Source: Paenibacillus sp. FSL R5-0912 (GTDB taxonomy: Bacteria; Bacillota; Bacilli; Paenibacillales; Paenibacillaceae). Taken from it: DNA of 64,000 nucleotides. The notes under the pieces are model-generated. The model did no database searches and had not been told where the DNA came from. It saw only the letters and a list, made by a program, of their open reading frames with translations. Shown here piece after piece: positions 43,184 through 52,259 of the stretch (its first letter is position 1; every line of letters begins with the position of its first letter). Made by a program: the position numbers and the translations under genes. The stretch is from NCBI RefSeq assembly GCF_000758605.1, contig NZ_CP009282.1, positions 7,130,001 through 7,194,000 of the forward strand, read 5' to 3'.

Positions 43184-45874
43184 TTACTTAGCGTCTACTT
43201 CTGTTCCAGTAGTAATTTTGTTACCGGAAGTATCTTCAATATTTGCAGCTGTATCTACTGTAACCTTAACCGTATTGATGTTATTAGCGTTAAGATCCAA
43301 GTTTTTCAAAGTAGATTTCACTGTAAATGTTACATAGTACTTACCAGCATCGTTACCCGCACCAGCAGTTACAGCATTTGCAGTGTACAGGGAATCAGCA
43401 GCAGTTGTAGCTACGCCATTAATAGTAAATACGAAGTCTGCTTTATCAACAGTAGTGCTCTTCACGTCCTCAGAGAAGCTGAGTACGAGTACCGAAGTAT
43501 CACCAGTCGATACAGTTGCTGCAGTCAGCTTAGGTGCTACACCATCTGTCAAGCCGAAATCTCTACTGTATGCCAATGCTCCATTACCAGCAGCATCTGT
43601 GATACCAGCAGCTACAAATGTGAATACTTTGCTTTCGCTGATAGATGTCTTTGGAATGTGGATATTTACATTTGCAGTCAGAGGAGCTGAAGAGTTAGTA
43701 CCTGTAGTATCAGTGAGTACAATGTAAGCAGTGCTTGGCAGTGCTTTGTCGCCATAAGTGTAGCTGTTAAGGTCACGAAGACTTGCAACGTTCAGACCTT
43801 TATCATCTTTAACACTTACAGTGATCACTACTTCAGTAGCAGCAGTTTCAGTGTAAGTAACACCAGTAACGCTAGGTCTGTCAGCATCTGTAGAAGTTGC
43901 AGTTTCTACAGTAACAGTAATACTAGCCGCTACAAATTTATTGCTGGAAAGGGAATCATCTTTAACCAAGGTAGCAGGGAGGCGAAGTGTATAATTACCA
44001 CTCAATCCAGCAACTGCAGGATAGATCACTTTCGCACCATCAATTTTCGCACCAGTAGTGAAGTCGGCAGTAGCCAGTTGACCAGTGGATTCATTAATTA
44101 GGGTAGGAGTGCCTGTCAATTCCTTAACATTTTCAGAGAAGGTTACAACCAGACCTTTACCACTAGTGTAAACAGCGCTAACCACTGTAGGAGCAACAGT
44201 ATCCTTAGTAATTGTAATTGGCTGAGTCAATGCAGTACCCAGTGTGTTACCCAGAGTATCCTTAACTGAAGCGCCAAATACTAGTGATCCAGTGAACGTA
44301 CCAGCATCAGGAACTTTAAATCCAGCAGGAACCTGCAATCTGATTGTATCACTATCCTTAGATGTAATTACAGATAGAGTACCTTGGCTTTCACCATATA
44401 CGTTCAACAAACGAACATTTGCAACAAAGGATTGATAGTTCACTTTCTTATTGAACTTGATATCAATATATTTGTCGCTAACTGGTGTTACGCTAGCAAT
44501 AGTTGGGGCAGCAGTATCAGAAGTTACTGCTACAGTTGTTTTAATTGGGTTAGGGTTCGCTACGTTTCCTGCATAGTCAGTAACATTCAATAGGGAAACA
44601 TCATAAGACGAACCACTGTTCAATGTGCCAGTAGTCAATGTGATAGTGTCGTAAGTATCGTTAGATACAGTTGCAGTAGCTGCAGCGCCATTCACATAAG
44701 CAATGATACCGGACTTTTTAACAGGCTCACTTACTTTTACTGTAACTGTATTAGTTGTAGTCTTAGCAACTGCAGTTGCACTTACAACTGTAGGAGCAAC
44801 AACATCAGCGACAGTAATCAGGTTAGTGAAAGTAGGGAATTTAGTTCCAGCAGAAGTCTTAACAGCATCAGTCACTACAATCGAGTACTGACCTTTCAAG
44901 AACTCTGTGCCTGGGAATGTGATTGTTGCTTCAGTACTACCAGCATTCAAAGTAACATGAGCGCCATTAACGGTTACGTTATTAGTTCCAGTTACAGTTA
45001 CTACTTTAAGTACATCTGCAATAACCGCATCTTCAGAAATCAAAGATTCTGCATCAATAGTACGGTTGAATTTAACTACCAGCTGCTTAGCATTTGGAGC
45101 TTCTACGGAAACAACCTTAGGAGCAGCCAAAGTTACTTTTGCAGTGTAATCTTTTTCAAGGTGTTTGAAGCTGATTGTTGTTTCAACGCCTTCTACAAGA
45201 GCAGTTGTCAACTCAACAGTCTGAGTTGTTTTGTCAGAGAATGTTACTACAACCTTTGTTGGGCTTGTTGCTTCAGCAGAAGCTACAGTCAATGTAGGCT
45301 GTACGGACATTTGATCAACTGCATAAGCTGTGGAAACTACCAAAGAGCGGGTAGCGTTAGCTTTGAAGTTAGTTGTTTGAGCAACCAGACCAGCATTGAT
45401 AACTGCTTGAGCATAGCCCTTAGCCCATACAGAAGCGGAGTTATCAGTTGTAGTAGGTTGTTCCAGTTTCAAAGCGCGGAACAATACAGCCGCTACTTCT
45501 TCTACTGTAACTTTACCGTTGTAGTCGAAGATACCTTTAACAGTATCTTTACCTTGCATCAAGTTGGCTGCAGTAACAGCTTCGATGTAAGGAACAGCCC
45601 AGTTAGTAGCTGTGTAGCCTTTGTCTTTGTAAGACAACTTGCCAGATACTTCAGTAAGACCGAACAATTTAGTAACGATCTTAGCGAATTCTGCGCGAGT
45701 CAGATCTTTTTCAAGGTGAGCCTGACCATCTGGGTACCCATTGAGAATACCTTTAGCTGCCAGAGCGTCGAATGCCTGTTGTGGAGTTGCTTGTGCTGTT
45801 TCACCAAATGCTACAGAGGCAAACATCGAGAATGCCATTGCTGTAGATAATGCTACGGATAAAATTTTCTTCAT
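43184..45874 (-). CDS. Probable S-layer protein with N-terminal SLH domains
   Basis: 896 residues from MKKILSVALSTAMAF. Signal peptide to FGETAQA. Three SLH domains (about 30-75 with DLTRAEFAKIV; 80-135; 140-185, the last weak). Then about seven Ig-like strands repeats (PTVVSATAVAKT, PTIASVTPVSDKY, PTVVSAVYTSGKG, VTGVTYTETAATEV) rich in Val/Thr/Ala and without cysteine. The codon choice is strongly biased (GTA, ACT, GCA), as in highly expressed genes, and the leader exceeds 200 nt. An in-frame upstream start at 45946, with its own ribosome site, would add 24 residues before the signal peptide. Confidence 0.87.
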   Translation of the reverse strand: MKKILSVALSTAMAFSMFASVAFGETAQATPQQAFDALAAKGILNGYPDGQAHLEKDLTRAEFAKIVTKLFGLTEVSGKLSYKDKGYTATNWAVPYIEAVTAANLMQGKDTVKGIFDYNGKVTVEEVAAVLFRALKLEQPTTTDNSASVWAKGYAQAVINAGLVAQTTNFKANATRSLVVSTAYAVDQMSVQPTLTVASAEATSPTKVVVTFSDKTTQTVELTTALVEGVETTISFKHLEKDYTAKVTLAAPKVVSVEAPNAKQLVVKFNRTIDAESLISEDAVIADVLKVVTVTGTNNVTVNGAHVTLNAGSTEATITFPGTEFLKGQYSIVVTDAVKTSAGTKFPTFTNLITVADVVAPTVVSATAVAKTTTNTVTVKVSEPVKKSGIIAYVNGAAATATVSNDTYDTITLTTGTLNSGSSYDVSLLNVTDYAGNVANPNPIKTTVAVTSDTAAPTIASVTPVSDKYIDIKFNKKVNYQSFVANVRLLNVYGESQGTLSVITSKDSDTIRLQVPAGFKVPDAGTFTGSLVFGASVKDTLGNTLGTALTQPITITKDTVAPTVVSAVYTSGKGLVVTFSENVKELTGTPTLINESTGQLATADFTTGAKIDGAKVIYPAVAGLSGNYTLRLPATLVKDDSLSSNKFVAASITVTVETATSTDADRPSVTGVTYTETAATEVVITVSVKDDKGLNVASLRDLNSYTYGDKALPSTAYIVLTDTTGTNSSAPLTANVNIHIPKTSISESKVFTFVAAGITDAAGNGALAYSRDFGLTDGVAPKLTAATVSTGDTSVLVLSFSEDVKSTTVDKADFVFTINGVATTAADSLYTANAVTAGAGNDAGKYYVTFTVKSTLKNLDLNANNINTVKVTVDTAANIEDTSGNKITTGTEVDAK

Positions 45875-45939
45875 AACCTTTTTTTCTCCTCCTTGGACGT
45901 TCATGAACTGAGATTTTTCTTTAGTTGGGTAGCTCATGT

Positions 45940-45962
45940 CACTCATTAGCCGATGCACCCCC
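45940..45962 (-). promoter_or_regulatory. Upstream in-frame ribosome site and start of the S-layer gene
   Basis: AAAGGGGGTG lies 8 nt before ATG AGT GAC, in frame with the S-layer gene and 24 codons before MKKILSV. The second ribosome site GGAGGAG lies before MKKILSV. Which start is used cannot be told from sequence. Confidence 0.5.
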
Positions 45963-45996
45963 TTTCCCGAGTTGAGCATATTAAGTATAAATAATG

Positions 45997-46016
45997 TCTG
46001 TGACGGGTATCACAGA
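45997..46016. promoter_or_regulatory. TGTGA-N6-TCACA palindrome in the S-layer leader
   Basis: TCTGTGA-TACCCG-TCACAGA is a perfect 7-bp inverted repeat with the exact half-site spacing of CRP/FNR-family operators. It lies about 50 nt downstream of the predicted transcription start, so it could equally be an RNA hairpin. Confidence 0.5.
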
Positions 46017-46071
46017 AACTTGTAAACAGGTTCAAGGCAGACTAATACTAGATTCCTAATTCTACCTAAGT

Positions 46072-46100
46072 ATTATACAATGTGCCTCTAGTCACGTAAA
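46072..46100 (-). promoter_or_regulatory. Sigma-A-type promoter of the S-layer gene
   Basis: -35 TTTACG, 17-bp spacer, -10 TATAAT (perfect). Expected start near 46065, leader about 190 nt. Confidence 0.6.
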
Positions 46101-46419
46101 GCTAATTTTTCCATTCGGCCGTATGCTTTCATTCCTTAGTGGCCATTAGGCAATTGCCTTGTGCAAGTGACTCTACACCTTAAACGCAATAGTTTCGAGA
46201 AAGTTGCGCTTTGTTCAAAAAAACTTTTTTTCTTTTTGTATCCCTGGCCCTGTTCCAATAGAAGAACCATATGTATGTTCTACTAACTATTGTTAATGTT
46301 GGGTGGCTACGGGAATCAGTATAGCATAGACGCTTTCCAAACGTCATTAAGCAATATTTGTTAAGTCAATAAACATAATCTGCCTTCTTTACTCTAAAGC
46401 ATCTTGACTTTGGCATTAC

Positions 46420-46449
46420 AAAAAGCGCCGTTTCCGGCGCTCTTTTTTA
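46420..46449 (-). terminator. Terminator after the small helical protein gene
   Basis: AGCGCCG-GAAA-CGGCGCT hairpin followed by five T residues on the minus strand. T residues on the other side make it potentially bidirectional. Confidence 0.8.
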
Positions 46450-46460
46450 TGGCATATGAA

Positions 46461-46802
46461 CTAACGGATCTTCATTGATAGTTGAATCAATTCCTGGCGT
46501 TTCTCAGGACTGGCATTTACATTCTCATACATTGCATCAATTGCTCCGCGGTTCTCGCGGTAGCTCTTCTCATGTTTGATGGTGGTATGTGACCACTCAA
46601 TCAATGCATTCTCGGCAATAACGAGGTCATTATATGCATCATGGAACCCAGTAGACTGTACAAGCTCTTCCATCAGTTCCTGCGTAATCTCCTGCACTGC
46701 GCGTTTGGCGGCAATTTCCTTCTCCAGGATTTTGGCTCTATTCTCAAACATATTCTTTGCTTTCGTGTAATCCAGCTGTGCTTTTGATAAAATCGGTTTC
46801 AT
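46461..46802 (-). CDS. Small helical protein of unknown function
   Basis: 113 residues, almost entirely charged and helical, likely coiled coil (LDYTKAKNMFENRAKILEKE, AKRAVQEITQELMEELVQST). No signal peptide, membrane segment or cysteine. A GAAAGGTG ribosome site precedes the ATG and a terminator follows, so it is a real single-gene unit. I do not recognise the family. It lies between two SLH-protein genes. Confidence 0.75.
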   Translation of the reverse strand: MKPILSKAQLDYTKAKNMFENRAKILEKEIAAKRAVQEITQELMEELVQSTGFHDAYNDLVIAENALIEWSHTTIKHEKSYRENRGAIDAMYENVNASPEKRQELIQLSMKIR

Positions 46803-46906
46803 CGATGGCTTTCACCTTTCAGAAAATATTATTTTCTAAGTTATTGTAACGTAAATCGGTGCAGATTACAAAAGTTAATGTGCACAGTATGTAATTAAAT
46901 TACAAT

Positions 46907-46940
46907 AAAACAGGTCCGCGAACAGTTTTTCGCGGACCTG
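46907..46940 (-). terminator. Terminator after the third SLH protein
   Basis: Perfect 12-bp stem CAGGTCCGCGAA / TTCGCGGACCTG with loop AAACTG, followed by TTTTATT. Confidence 0.88.
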
Positions 46941-46957
46941 CTGTTCAAGTAGTCACA

Positions 46958-49900
46958 TTAGTTGAAGGTTTTTGGGAAGATGCTGGTGCTCTTCTGCAGC
47001 AGGGCTACAGCAATTTTACCGGCTTCCGCTCTTGTAAGCTTGCCCTTTGGATTGAAATTATATACAGGCTTAGCTTGACCGGTAATCGTTGTTGCATTGC
47101 CTTCCATAATCTTCGCTTTCGATACTGCCTCAATGGCAGGTCTTGAGTAGAAGTCCATACTGCCAGAGTCAACGAATGACTTCCCTAAGCTTGTTAACAA
47201 TTTGGCGTCGTTAGCAGACATCTTCAGCTTAAGGGCTCTGGCGATCATTACCGCAGCCTGCTCACGGGTCAGCGACTGGTCAGGACCGAAGAATCCGTCA
47301 CTAAGACCGGTAATGATCCCTGCTCTCGCTGCTGTTTCAATGCTTTTGAAGTTCCATGTTGTTGAAACAGCTTCTGGTACAATATCGAAGAATGTTTGTT
47401 TGTTATTATCATAATTGAGCGGAATGCTTAGTCCTGTTACTAGCAATGTGGCGAACTCACCACGGGTAGTCGTATCATCAGCTCCAAAAGCATCGGATCG
47501 GATGTTGGTCATGATGCCTTTAGAATAGAGGCCATTCAAAATATTTCTCGCCCAAGGATGATTGGTGATATCCGTAAATCCTCTGCGGAGCTTCATTACA
47601 GTATAATAACCAAATTCATCGAACGGTACCGTAACCGTATGGTTTTTGGTATCCACCTCTCCGCCGATGTTCTCCCACTTCCCTGCATCGGTATATCGGA
47701 AAACAGTAACAGTCGTCCCGACCTCATCCACTATGCTGGAGTTGAATTTTAAGGTCAGCTCACCGCGCTGTGACGGTACAATTTTACGTGTAGAACTGTA
47801 TTGCGTGAAATATCCTTCTATTGAATAAGGGGCAATTCCGTTCGTCGCTGGCAGATAGGATTGGGAGCCTTGGGTTCCCGACTCGCCTAGCCCGCCGTTC
47901 AGCCAATAAATATCCGATACTCTGGAGAAATTATTGGTAGTAGCAGTCGAAGTGAATCGTAGTACAAGCTCTTGCGGGATGACCAGCGGAAGCTTGCCGC
48001 CAAGGGTCCGGCTGTCCGAAGGACTGACATTGATGATATTCCCGTAATCGTTAGTCCGCTCTACAACGCCGTCGACGGGATCGGCAATCCCAAACAGCAG
48101 TTTCGTATCCGGATAATATTTAGCGGCTCCTGTAGTTGTGTAGCCCTTCATAATTGTCCCTTTCGGGAATGCAAGCTGAAGCGCTTTGTTAAATACAGTG
48201 TATTTCGTTGCTACCTTCTCTGCCATAAACTGAGTATCGATCTGTATAGCACTCGCATAATACACAGAAATTGTATCGTTCAGGGTAGAATCGGCCCGGA
48301 CGATTTGAATTTTGATCGTTGTTGCCTTATCCGGTTTCAAGCCTACAAAATCATAAGTGAAGCGGTTATCAAGATCTGTACGCTTCACAGCCTCATACTT
48401 ATCAATCATAACCTTGGTTGCACCTTCAGCTTCAATATCGAAGCGAACAAAGTTCTTATTCACTACAATTTGATCCCCGACTGTTGCTACAGGGGACAAG
48501 ACCCTGTAAGGAGATACCTCACGTACAATTTCAAGCCGCTGCGTTGTTCTTGCTCCGGTCTTGTTGATTAGCTCCATGGTGTATACATGGCTTCCTGGAG
48601 CATCAAATTTGAAATCCCGCAGACGCAGTAGGAAATCATTGCTGCTGCCGTAATAATCAAAATATTGTCCGGCTGGATTAGAGGGTATAGGACCAAGCAG
48701 CTCATCTGTCGTTCCCAGCATTTTCGTGGTACCTGTTGAGGTGAAAATCAATTCTGAACCCCTATAGAGGTTCATGGTCGTCGCTCCACCACCCCGAAGC
48801 ACCAGATCATAGCTCTCTGCATTAGTAGTGTACTTTTCATCTTTATAGACGAATTCCGCAGGCAATGCGAGAATTTTATTGCGCTCTGTTTCATTGCTTA
48901 ATGACTGAATTGAGAAGGCAGTACGTCCGGTTCCTAACGCCGGATGAAACTGCGTCAAATTCGATACATTAGTATCAATAATATATATCTTCAGCTCTTT
49001 GGTGATGATCCGCTGATTCTGGCCGTTATCCTGGGATATCCCGGTGAATACAATCTTATTCTCGCCATAGACCAGCGGACCAGACTGCGTGATCCACAAA
49101 TCGAAACTGAAGGTTTGTTTGTTTTTATCTACACCTAAAGCAAATTTATTAACACGTGTATTACCAACACTGTCTTTGGTATCGGGAAGGAGATTACTGT
49201 CGATACCGTTAACCTGAACCTGAGCACTCACGAAATTCTCGAACCCGATATATTCACCTGAAACCTTCATGCTGGTCTCAGCAGCAGAATTAAACTCATA
49301 GGTCTGTCCATCCTGCAGACTGCTTACGTAGATATAGTTCTTAGATATATACGAAATATCTGCATTATAGTAGGAATTAGATGTCCCATAACGGAACTGT
49401 ACTTTCTGTTGTCCGTTTGAGAAACCTGTGATTTTGTAAATGTACTCGTTAGTTCCCTGTCCAGTCATTCCGGTGATAGGCGGATCTGTCAAAGACAGCG
49501 CTTTGTTGCTGAGCGGGAGATAATTGGCCGATAATTTGGCTGTGTCGATGCCCACATTGGTTTTGACCAGAATGTAGAAGTTATCCTTCTCCATCTGTTG
49601 TCCGTTCAGAGGCAGTTTGGAGATGTTTGAGATGCTGCCCGAACCTGTATATCCTGGAAGGTAATACATATCGTTAATTACAACTTCTCCCGGCAGATAT
49701 CTATAAGAGTAGACCAGCGAAGAGCTATAAGTGCCATAGTCTACAGCCAGGGTAAATTCGGTTAGTCCGGTGATAAGCGTTAAGTCAGCCTGTGTTTTGA
49801 ATTTAACCAGCTTGTATGCAGGAGTCACTCCGTCAGCGCCGGGAATGGTTAACTCCTGATCAATCGATGCTATATTTACTGGAATAGGGGTCGTGGTGTT

Positions 49901-50860
49901 TTTGTTAATAGTAAGCTTTCCTGAGCTCGCAAATGTAGTGCTGCTATACGGGACCAGAATTTGACCGGAGAAGCCTGCCTTATTAGTAGAGCTATCACTA
50001 AGCGTAGGAATGTTGTTCAGAATATTATATGTTCCTGAACCGTGTACTATATTTAAGGATGCGTAAGGCTGATCTGTATCAAAGAAGTATAAGGAGCGTT
50101 CGATATCTATGGAATCGGAAGCGTTCTTAATAGCTATTTTAATATTGGTTAAGCCTGGCTTCAGTGTTAATGAAGGGGAGAAGAACGTGCCGTCCTCAAG
50201 CAGGGTTGTTGTCAGTGCAGTTCCGCCATTCACAGAAACTGTAACCTGCGTTGCATTCGTCGCCTTACCCTGCAGCGTAACTGTGTCGACGGGAACGACT
50301 ACTTGTGTCCCTTCATTTAGATTAAGTGCTGCAGGACCACCGAGCACTTGAAGTGCAGAAAGATATGGAACTTTGTCGTAAAGGATATAAAAGGACTCCG
50401 ACCGTGTCAGGTTACCCTGCATACCGGAGAAAGTAATTTTATTAAAACCAGCATATAAAACAACACCGCTAGTAGTAAAGCGATTGCTTGGACTATTGGC
50501 ATCGGGTGTAACCGTACCTGTAGTCAAACGGGTAGAGTCTGTAGTCCACTTTCCGTTTGTACTTTGAGTCAGTTGCTCAACAGTAACCTTCATTGTAGAT
50601 GAAGTTACTTGAGAATAGGTACCAGTAATAGACAGGTTTTGGTTCGTAGTCAGATACACACTGGATCGGCTGATTAGCCCTTCTGCACCTGCTGTTATTA
50701 CATTCGGATCCAGAACAACGGTATCCCGCAACTTGAGCTCATCCGGACTGAAGTAAGTCGTGGTAGCTGCCGCCGCAAGGGGCGTATATTTGCCTGGAAA
50801 CATAGAAACGATCAGTGCCGCCAGCAGCAGCCAAACGAATGGTCTCTTAAAGCGTAACAT
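46958..50860 (-). CDS. Giant SLH-domain surface protein
   Basis: 1300 residues. Signal peptide (FVWLLLAALIVSMFPG to PLAAAATT). The N-terminal and central 1000 residues form beta-rich repeats, some Ig-like (VVPVDTVTLQGKATNATQVT; FVRFDIEAEGATKVMIDKYE). A region near 1040-1090 resembles a folded cap before three C-terminal SLH domains (FTDITNHPWARNILNGLYSK, FFDIVPEAVSTTWNFKSIET, FVDSGSMDFYSRPAIEAVSK) with TRGE/TREQ/TRAE motifs. Substrate or partner unknown. AAGGAGAG before the ATG. A SigD-like promoter lies upstream. Confidence 0.85.
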   Translation of the reverse strand: MLRFKRPFVWLLLAALIVSMFPGKYTPLAAAATTTYFSPDELKLRDTVVLDPNVITAGAEGLISRSSVYLTTNQNLSITGTYSQVTSSTMKVTVEQLTQSTNGKWTTDSTRLTTGTVTPDANSPSNRFTTSGVVLYAGFNKITFSGMQGNLTRSESFYILYDKVPYLSALQVLGGPAALNLNEGTQVVVPVDTVTLQGKATNATQVTVSVNGGTALTTTLLEDGTFFSPSLTLKPGLTNIKIAIKNASDSIDIERSLYFFDTDQPYASLNIVHGSGTYNILNNIPTLSDSSTNKAGFSGQILVPYSSTTFASSGKLTINKNTTTPIPVNIASIDQELTIPGADGVTPAYKLVKFKTQADLTLITGLTEFTLAVDYGTYSSSLVYSYRYLPGEVVINDMYYLPGYTGSGSISNISKLPLNGQQMEKDNFYILVKTNVGIDTAKLSANYLPLSNKALSLTDPPITGMTGQGTNEYIYKITGFSNGQQKVQFRYGTSNSYYNADISYISKNYIYVSSLQDGQTYEFNSAAETSMKVSGEYIGFENFVSAQVQVNGIDSNLLPDTKDSVGNTRVNKFALGVDKNKQTFSFDLWITQSGPLVYGENKIVFTGISQDNGQNQRIITKELKIYIIDTNVSNLTQFHPALGTGRTAFSIQSLSNETERNKILALPAEFVYKDEKYTTNAESYDLVLRGGGATTMNLYRGSELIFTSTGTTKMLGTTDELLGPIPSNPAGQYFDYYGSSNDFLLRLRDFKFDAPGSHVYTMELINKTGARTTQRLEIVREVSPYRVLSPVATVGDQIVVNKNFVRFDIEAEGATKVMIDKYEAVKRTDLDNRFTYDFVGLKPDKATTIKIQIVRADSTLNDTISVYYASAIQIDTQFMAEKVATKYTVFNKALQLAFPKGTIMKGYTTTGAAKYYPDTKLLFGIADPVDGVVERTNDYGNIINVSPSDSRTLGGKLPLVIPQELVLRFTSTATTNNFSRVSDIYWLNGGLGESGTQGSQSYLPATNGIAPYSIEGYFTQYSSTRKIVPSQRGELTLKFNSSIVDEVGTTVTVFRYTDAGKWENIGGEVDTKNHTVTVPFDEFGYYTVMKLRRGFTDITNHPWARNILNGLYSKGIMTNIRSDAFGADDTTTRGEFATLLVTGLSIPLNYDNNKQTFFDIVPEAVSTTWNFKSIETAARAGIITGLSDGFFGPDQSLTREQAAVMIARALKLKMSANDAKLLTSLGKSFVDSGSMDFYSRPAIEAVSKAKIMEGNATTITGQAKPVYNFNPKGKLTRAEAGKIAVALLQKSTSIFPKTFN

Positions 50861-50910
50861 GTGTATATCTCTCCTTTGAGTTTATGTTCTGATAAACCTC
50901 ACTTTGTACT

Positions 50911-50938
50911 TTATCGGTCTGTGGGGGGCATATTTTTA
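50911..50938 (-). promoter_or_regulatory. SigD-like promoter of the giant SLH gene
   Basis: TAAA, 16 bp, ACCGATAA, about 50 nt before the gene. This is the same arrangement as at flgM (TAAA-N16-GCCGATAA) with one more change. It suggests coexpression with motility genes. Confidence 0.45.
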
Positions 50939-50946
50939 GAATAAAA

Positions 50947-50976
50947 CAAAAAACTCATCCAAAAAGGATGAGTTTT
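50947..50976 (-). terminator. Terminator after tagO
   Basis: AACTCATCC and GGATGAGTT arms with a TTTTT loop, followed by TTTTGTTTT. Confidence 0.88.
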
Positions 50977-51018
50977 GCTATCTTAAGGAAAAAAATAGAA
51001 TTATTATTTCAGTTTGTT

Positions 51019-52146
51019 CTAAGATTTAGAACTGCGCTCAGGATCCAGCTTCATGCGCATTCTTAGGAATAAGTCTATGACCGGGCGTTTGGTTTTGCTG
51101 ATCACACCAGTGATCTCTGCACCAATCTGCAGGAAGAAGAGCATGACGCAGATCACCACGAATGTTACCCAGTTGGCTTCATAGAGTGAAGCAGATGTCT
51201 GAATGACAGCCAGAATTCCGAAGAAGGCTGCGATGCCATAAATAATCAATACGGTCTGGCGGTGGCTGAAGCCAAGTTCACGCAGGCAGTGATGGAGATG
51301 GCCTTTGTCCGGTGCGAAGATCGGCTTCTTCTGCAGCTTGCGCCGTACGATGGCAAAGAACGTATCCGATAAAGGAACCCCGATAATCAGGAGTGGAGTA
51401 ATAAACGATACCACTGCAATCTGTTTGAATCCGAGCAGCGCGAGCAGTGCAAGACAGAAGCCCAGGAACAGCGAGCCTGTATCCCCCATGAAGATTTTGG
51501 CGGGATGAAAGTTAAAGAACAGAAAACCGAGTATACTGCCCAGAAGCAGTAAGCACAGCAGAGCAACCATGGTATTGCCCATCAGGAAGGCCATTACGGC
51601 AATTGTGGCAATCGCGATACCGGATACACCGGCTGCAAGCCCGTCCAGTCCATCGATCAGATTCACGGCGTTCGTGACGCCGACAATCCAGAAGATCGTC
51701 AGAGGGATGGCAATCCAGCTCTCCAGTGAGGAATAGCTATTATGAAAAGGAATGTTTACGAAATCAACAGTAATTCCAAAACCGAAAACTACGATGCAGG
51801 CTGCGGCAATTTGGCCCAGCAGCTTCACCTTGGCTGATAGCTCAAACCGGTCATCGAGACCGCCGATCAGCACAATCAGACCGCCGCCACAGAGCAGCGC
51901 CTTGATGAAGTTAGCCTCCCGCGGAGTGAAGTCATACGGAATAATCGGTAATACGGCAAGCAGGCCTAACACAAACGCCAGAAATATGCCGAGTCCGCCA
52001 AGGCGGGGCATGATCTTCGTATGCACTTTACGGGCATTAGGCACATCTGTCGCACCGATCTTAATAGCAAACTTCTTAACGAGCGGTGTCAAAAGCAGTG
52101 CAAGTCCCATGCACACAATAAATCCGGCGATGTATATGATTAACAT
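51019..52146 (-). CDS. tagO: Undecaprenyl-phosphate GlcNAc-1-phosphate transferase
   Basis: Membrane enzyme of the MraY/WecA family that starts wall glycopolymer synthesis by loading GlcNAc-1-P onto undecaprenyl phosphate. 375 residues with about eleven membrane segments. Catalytic motifs GGLDDRFELS near residue 95, NAVNLIDGLDGLAAG near 160, FMGDTGSLFLG near 215, and the histidine-containing APDKGHLHHCLRELG near 280. Together with tagA and csaB this suggests synthesis of wall teichoic acid or the secondary polymer that holds SLH proteins. Confidence 0.93.
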   Translation of the reverse strand: MLIIYIAGFIVCMGLALLLTPLVKKFAIKIGATDVPNARKVHTKIMPRLGGLGIFLAFVLGLLAVLPIIPYDFTPREANFIKALLCGGGLIVLIGGLDDRFELSAKVKLLGQIAAACIVVFGFGITVDFVNIPFHNSYSSLESWIAIPLTIFWIVGVTNAVNLIDGLDGLAAGVSGIAIATIAVMAFLMGNTMVALLCLLLLGSILGFLFFNFHPAKIFMGDTGSLFLGFCLALLALLGFKQIAVVSFITPLLIIGVPLSDTFFAIVRRKLQKKPIFAPDKGHLHHCLRELGFSHRQTVLIIYGIAAFFGILAVIQTSASLYEANWVTFVVICVMLFFLQIGAEITGVISKTKRPVIDLFLRMRMKLDPERSSKS

Positions 52147-52259
52147 TTGTTCAGTCGACCCCCATTTCTCTACCGCATTGAATTATACGCTGAACCAAAA
52201 ACAAATTCCAATACCGTTTTTAGGCTGTTACACGGATTTTTTCAGTAAATATCCTCAAA

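Larger units (their letters stand above)
45875..46418 (-). promoter_or_regulatory. Long control region of the S-layer gene
   Basis: About 545 bp with no other gene. It contains a good promoter at 46072-46100, a weaker extended -10 site (TATGCTATACT near 46320), the palindrome at 45997-46016 and two in-frame starts. Long multi-promoter leaders are typical of S-layer genes. Confidence 0.55.

Noticed and set aside
44957..45850. Plus-strand open frame of about 297 codons over the S-layer gene
   Set aside because: Cys/Ser/Tyr-rich antisense translation of biased S-layer codons; not a protein.
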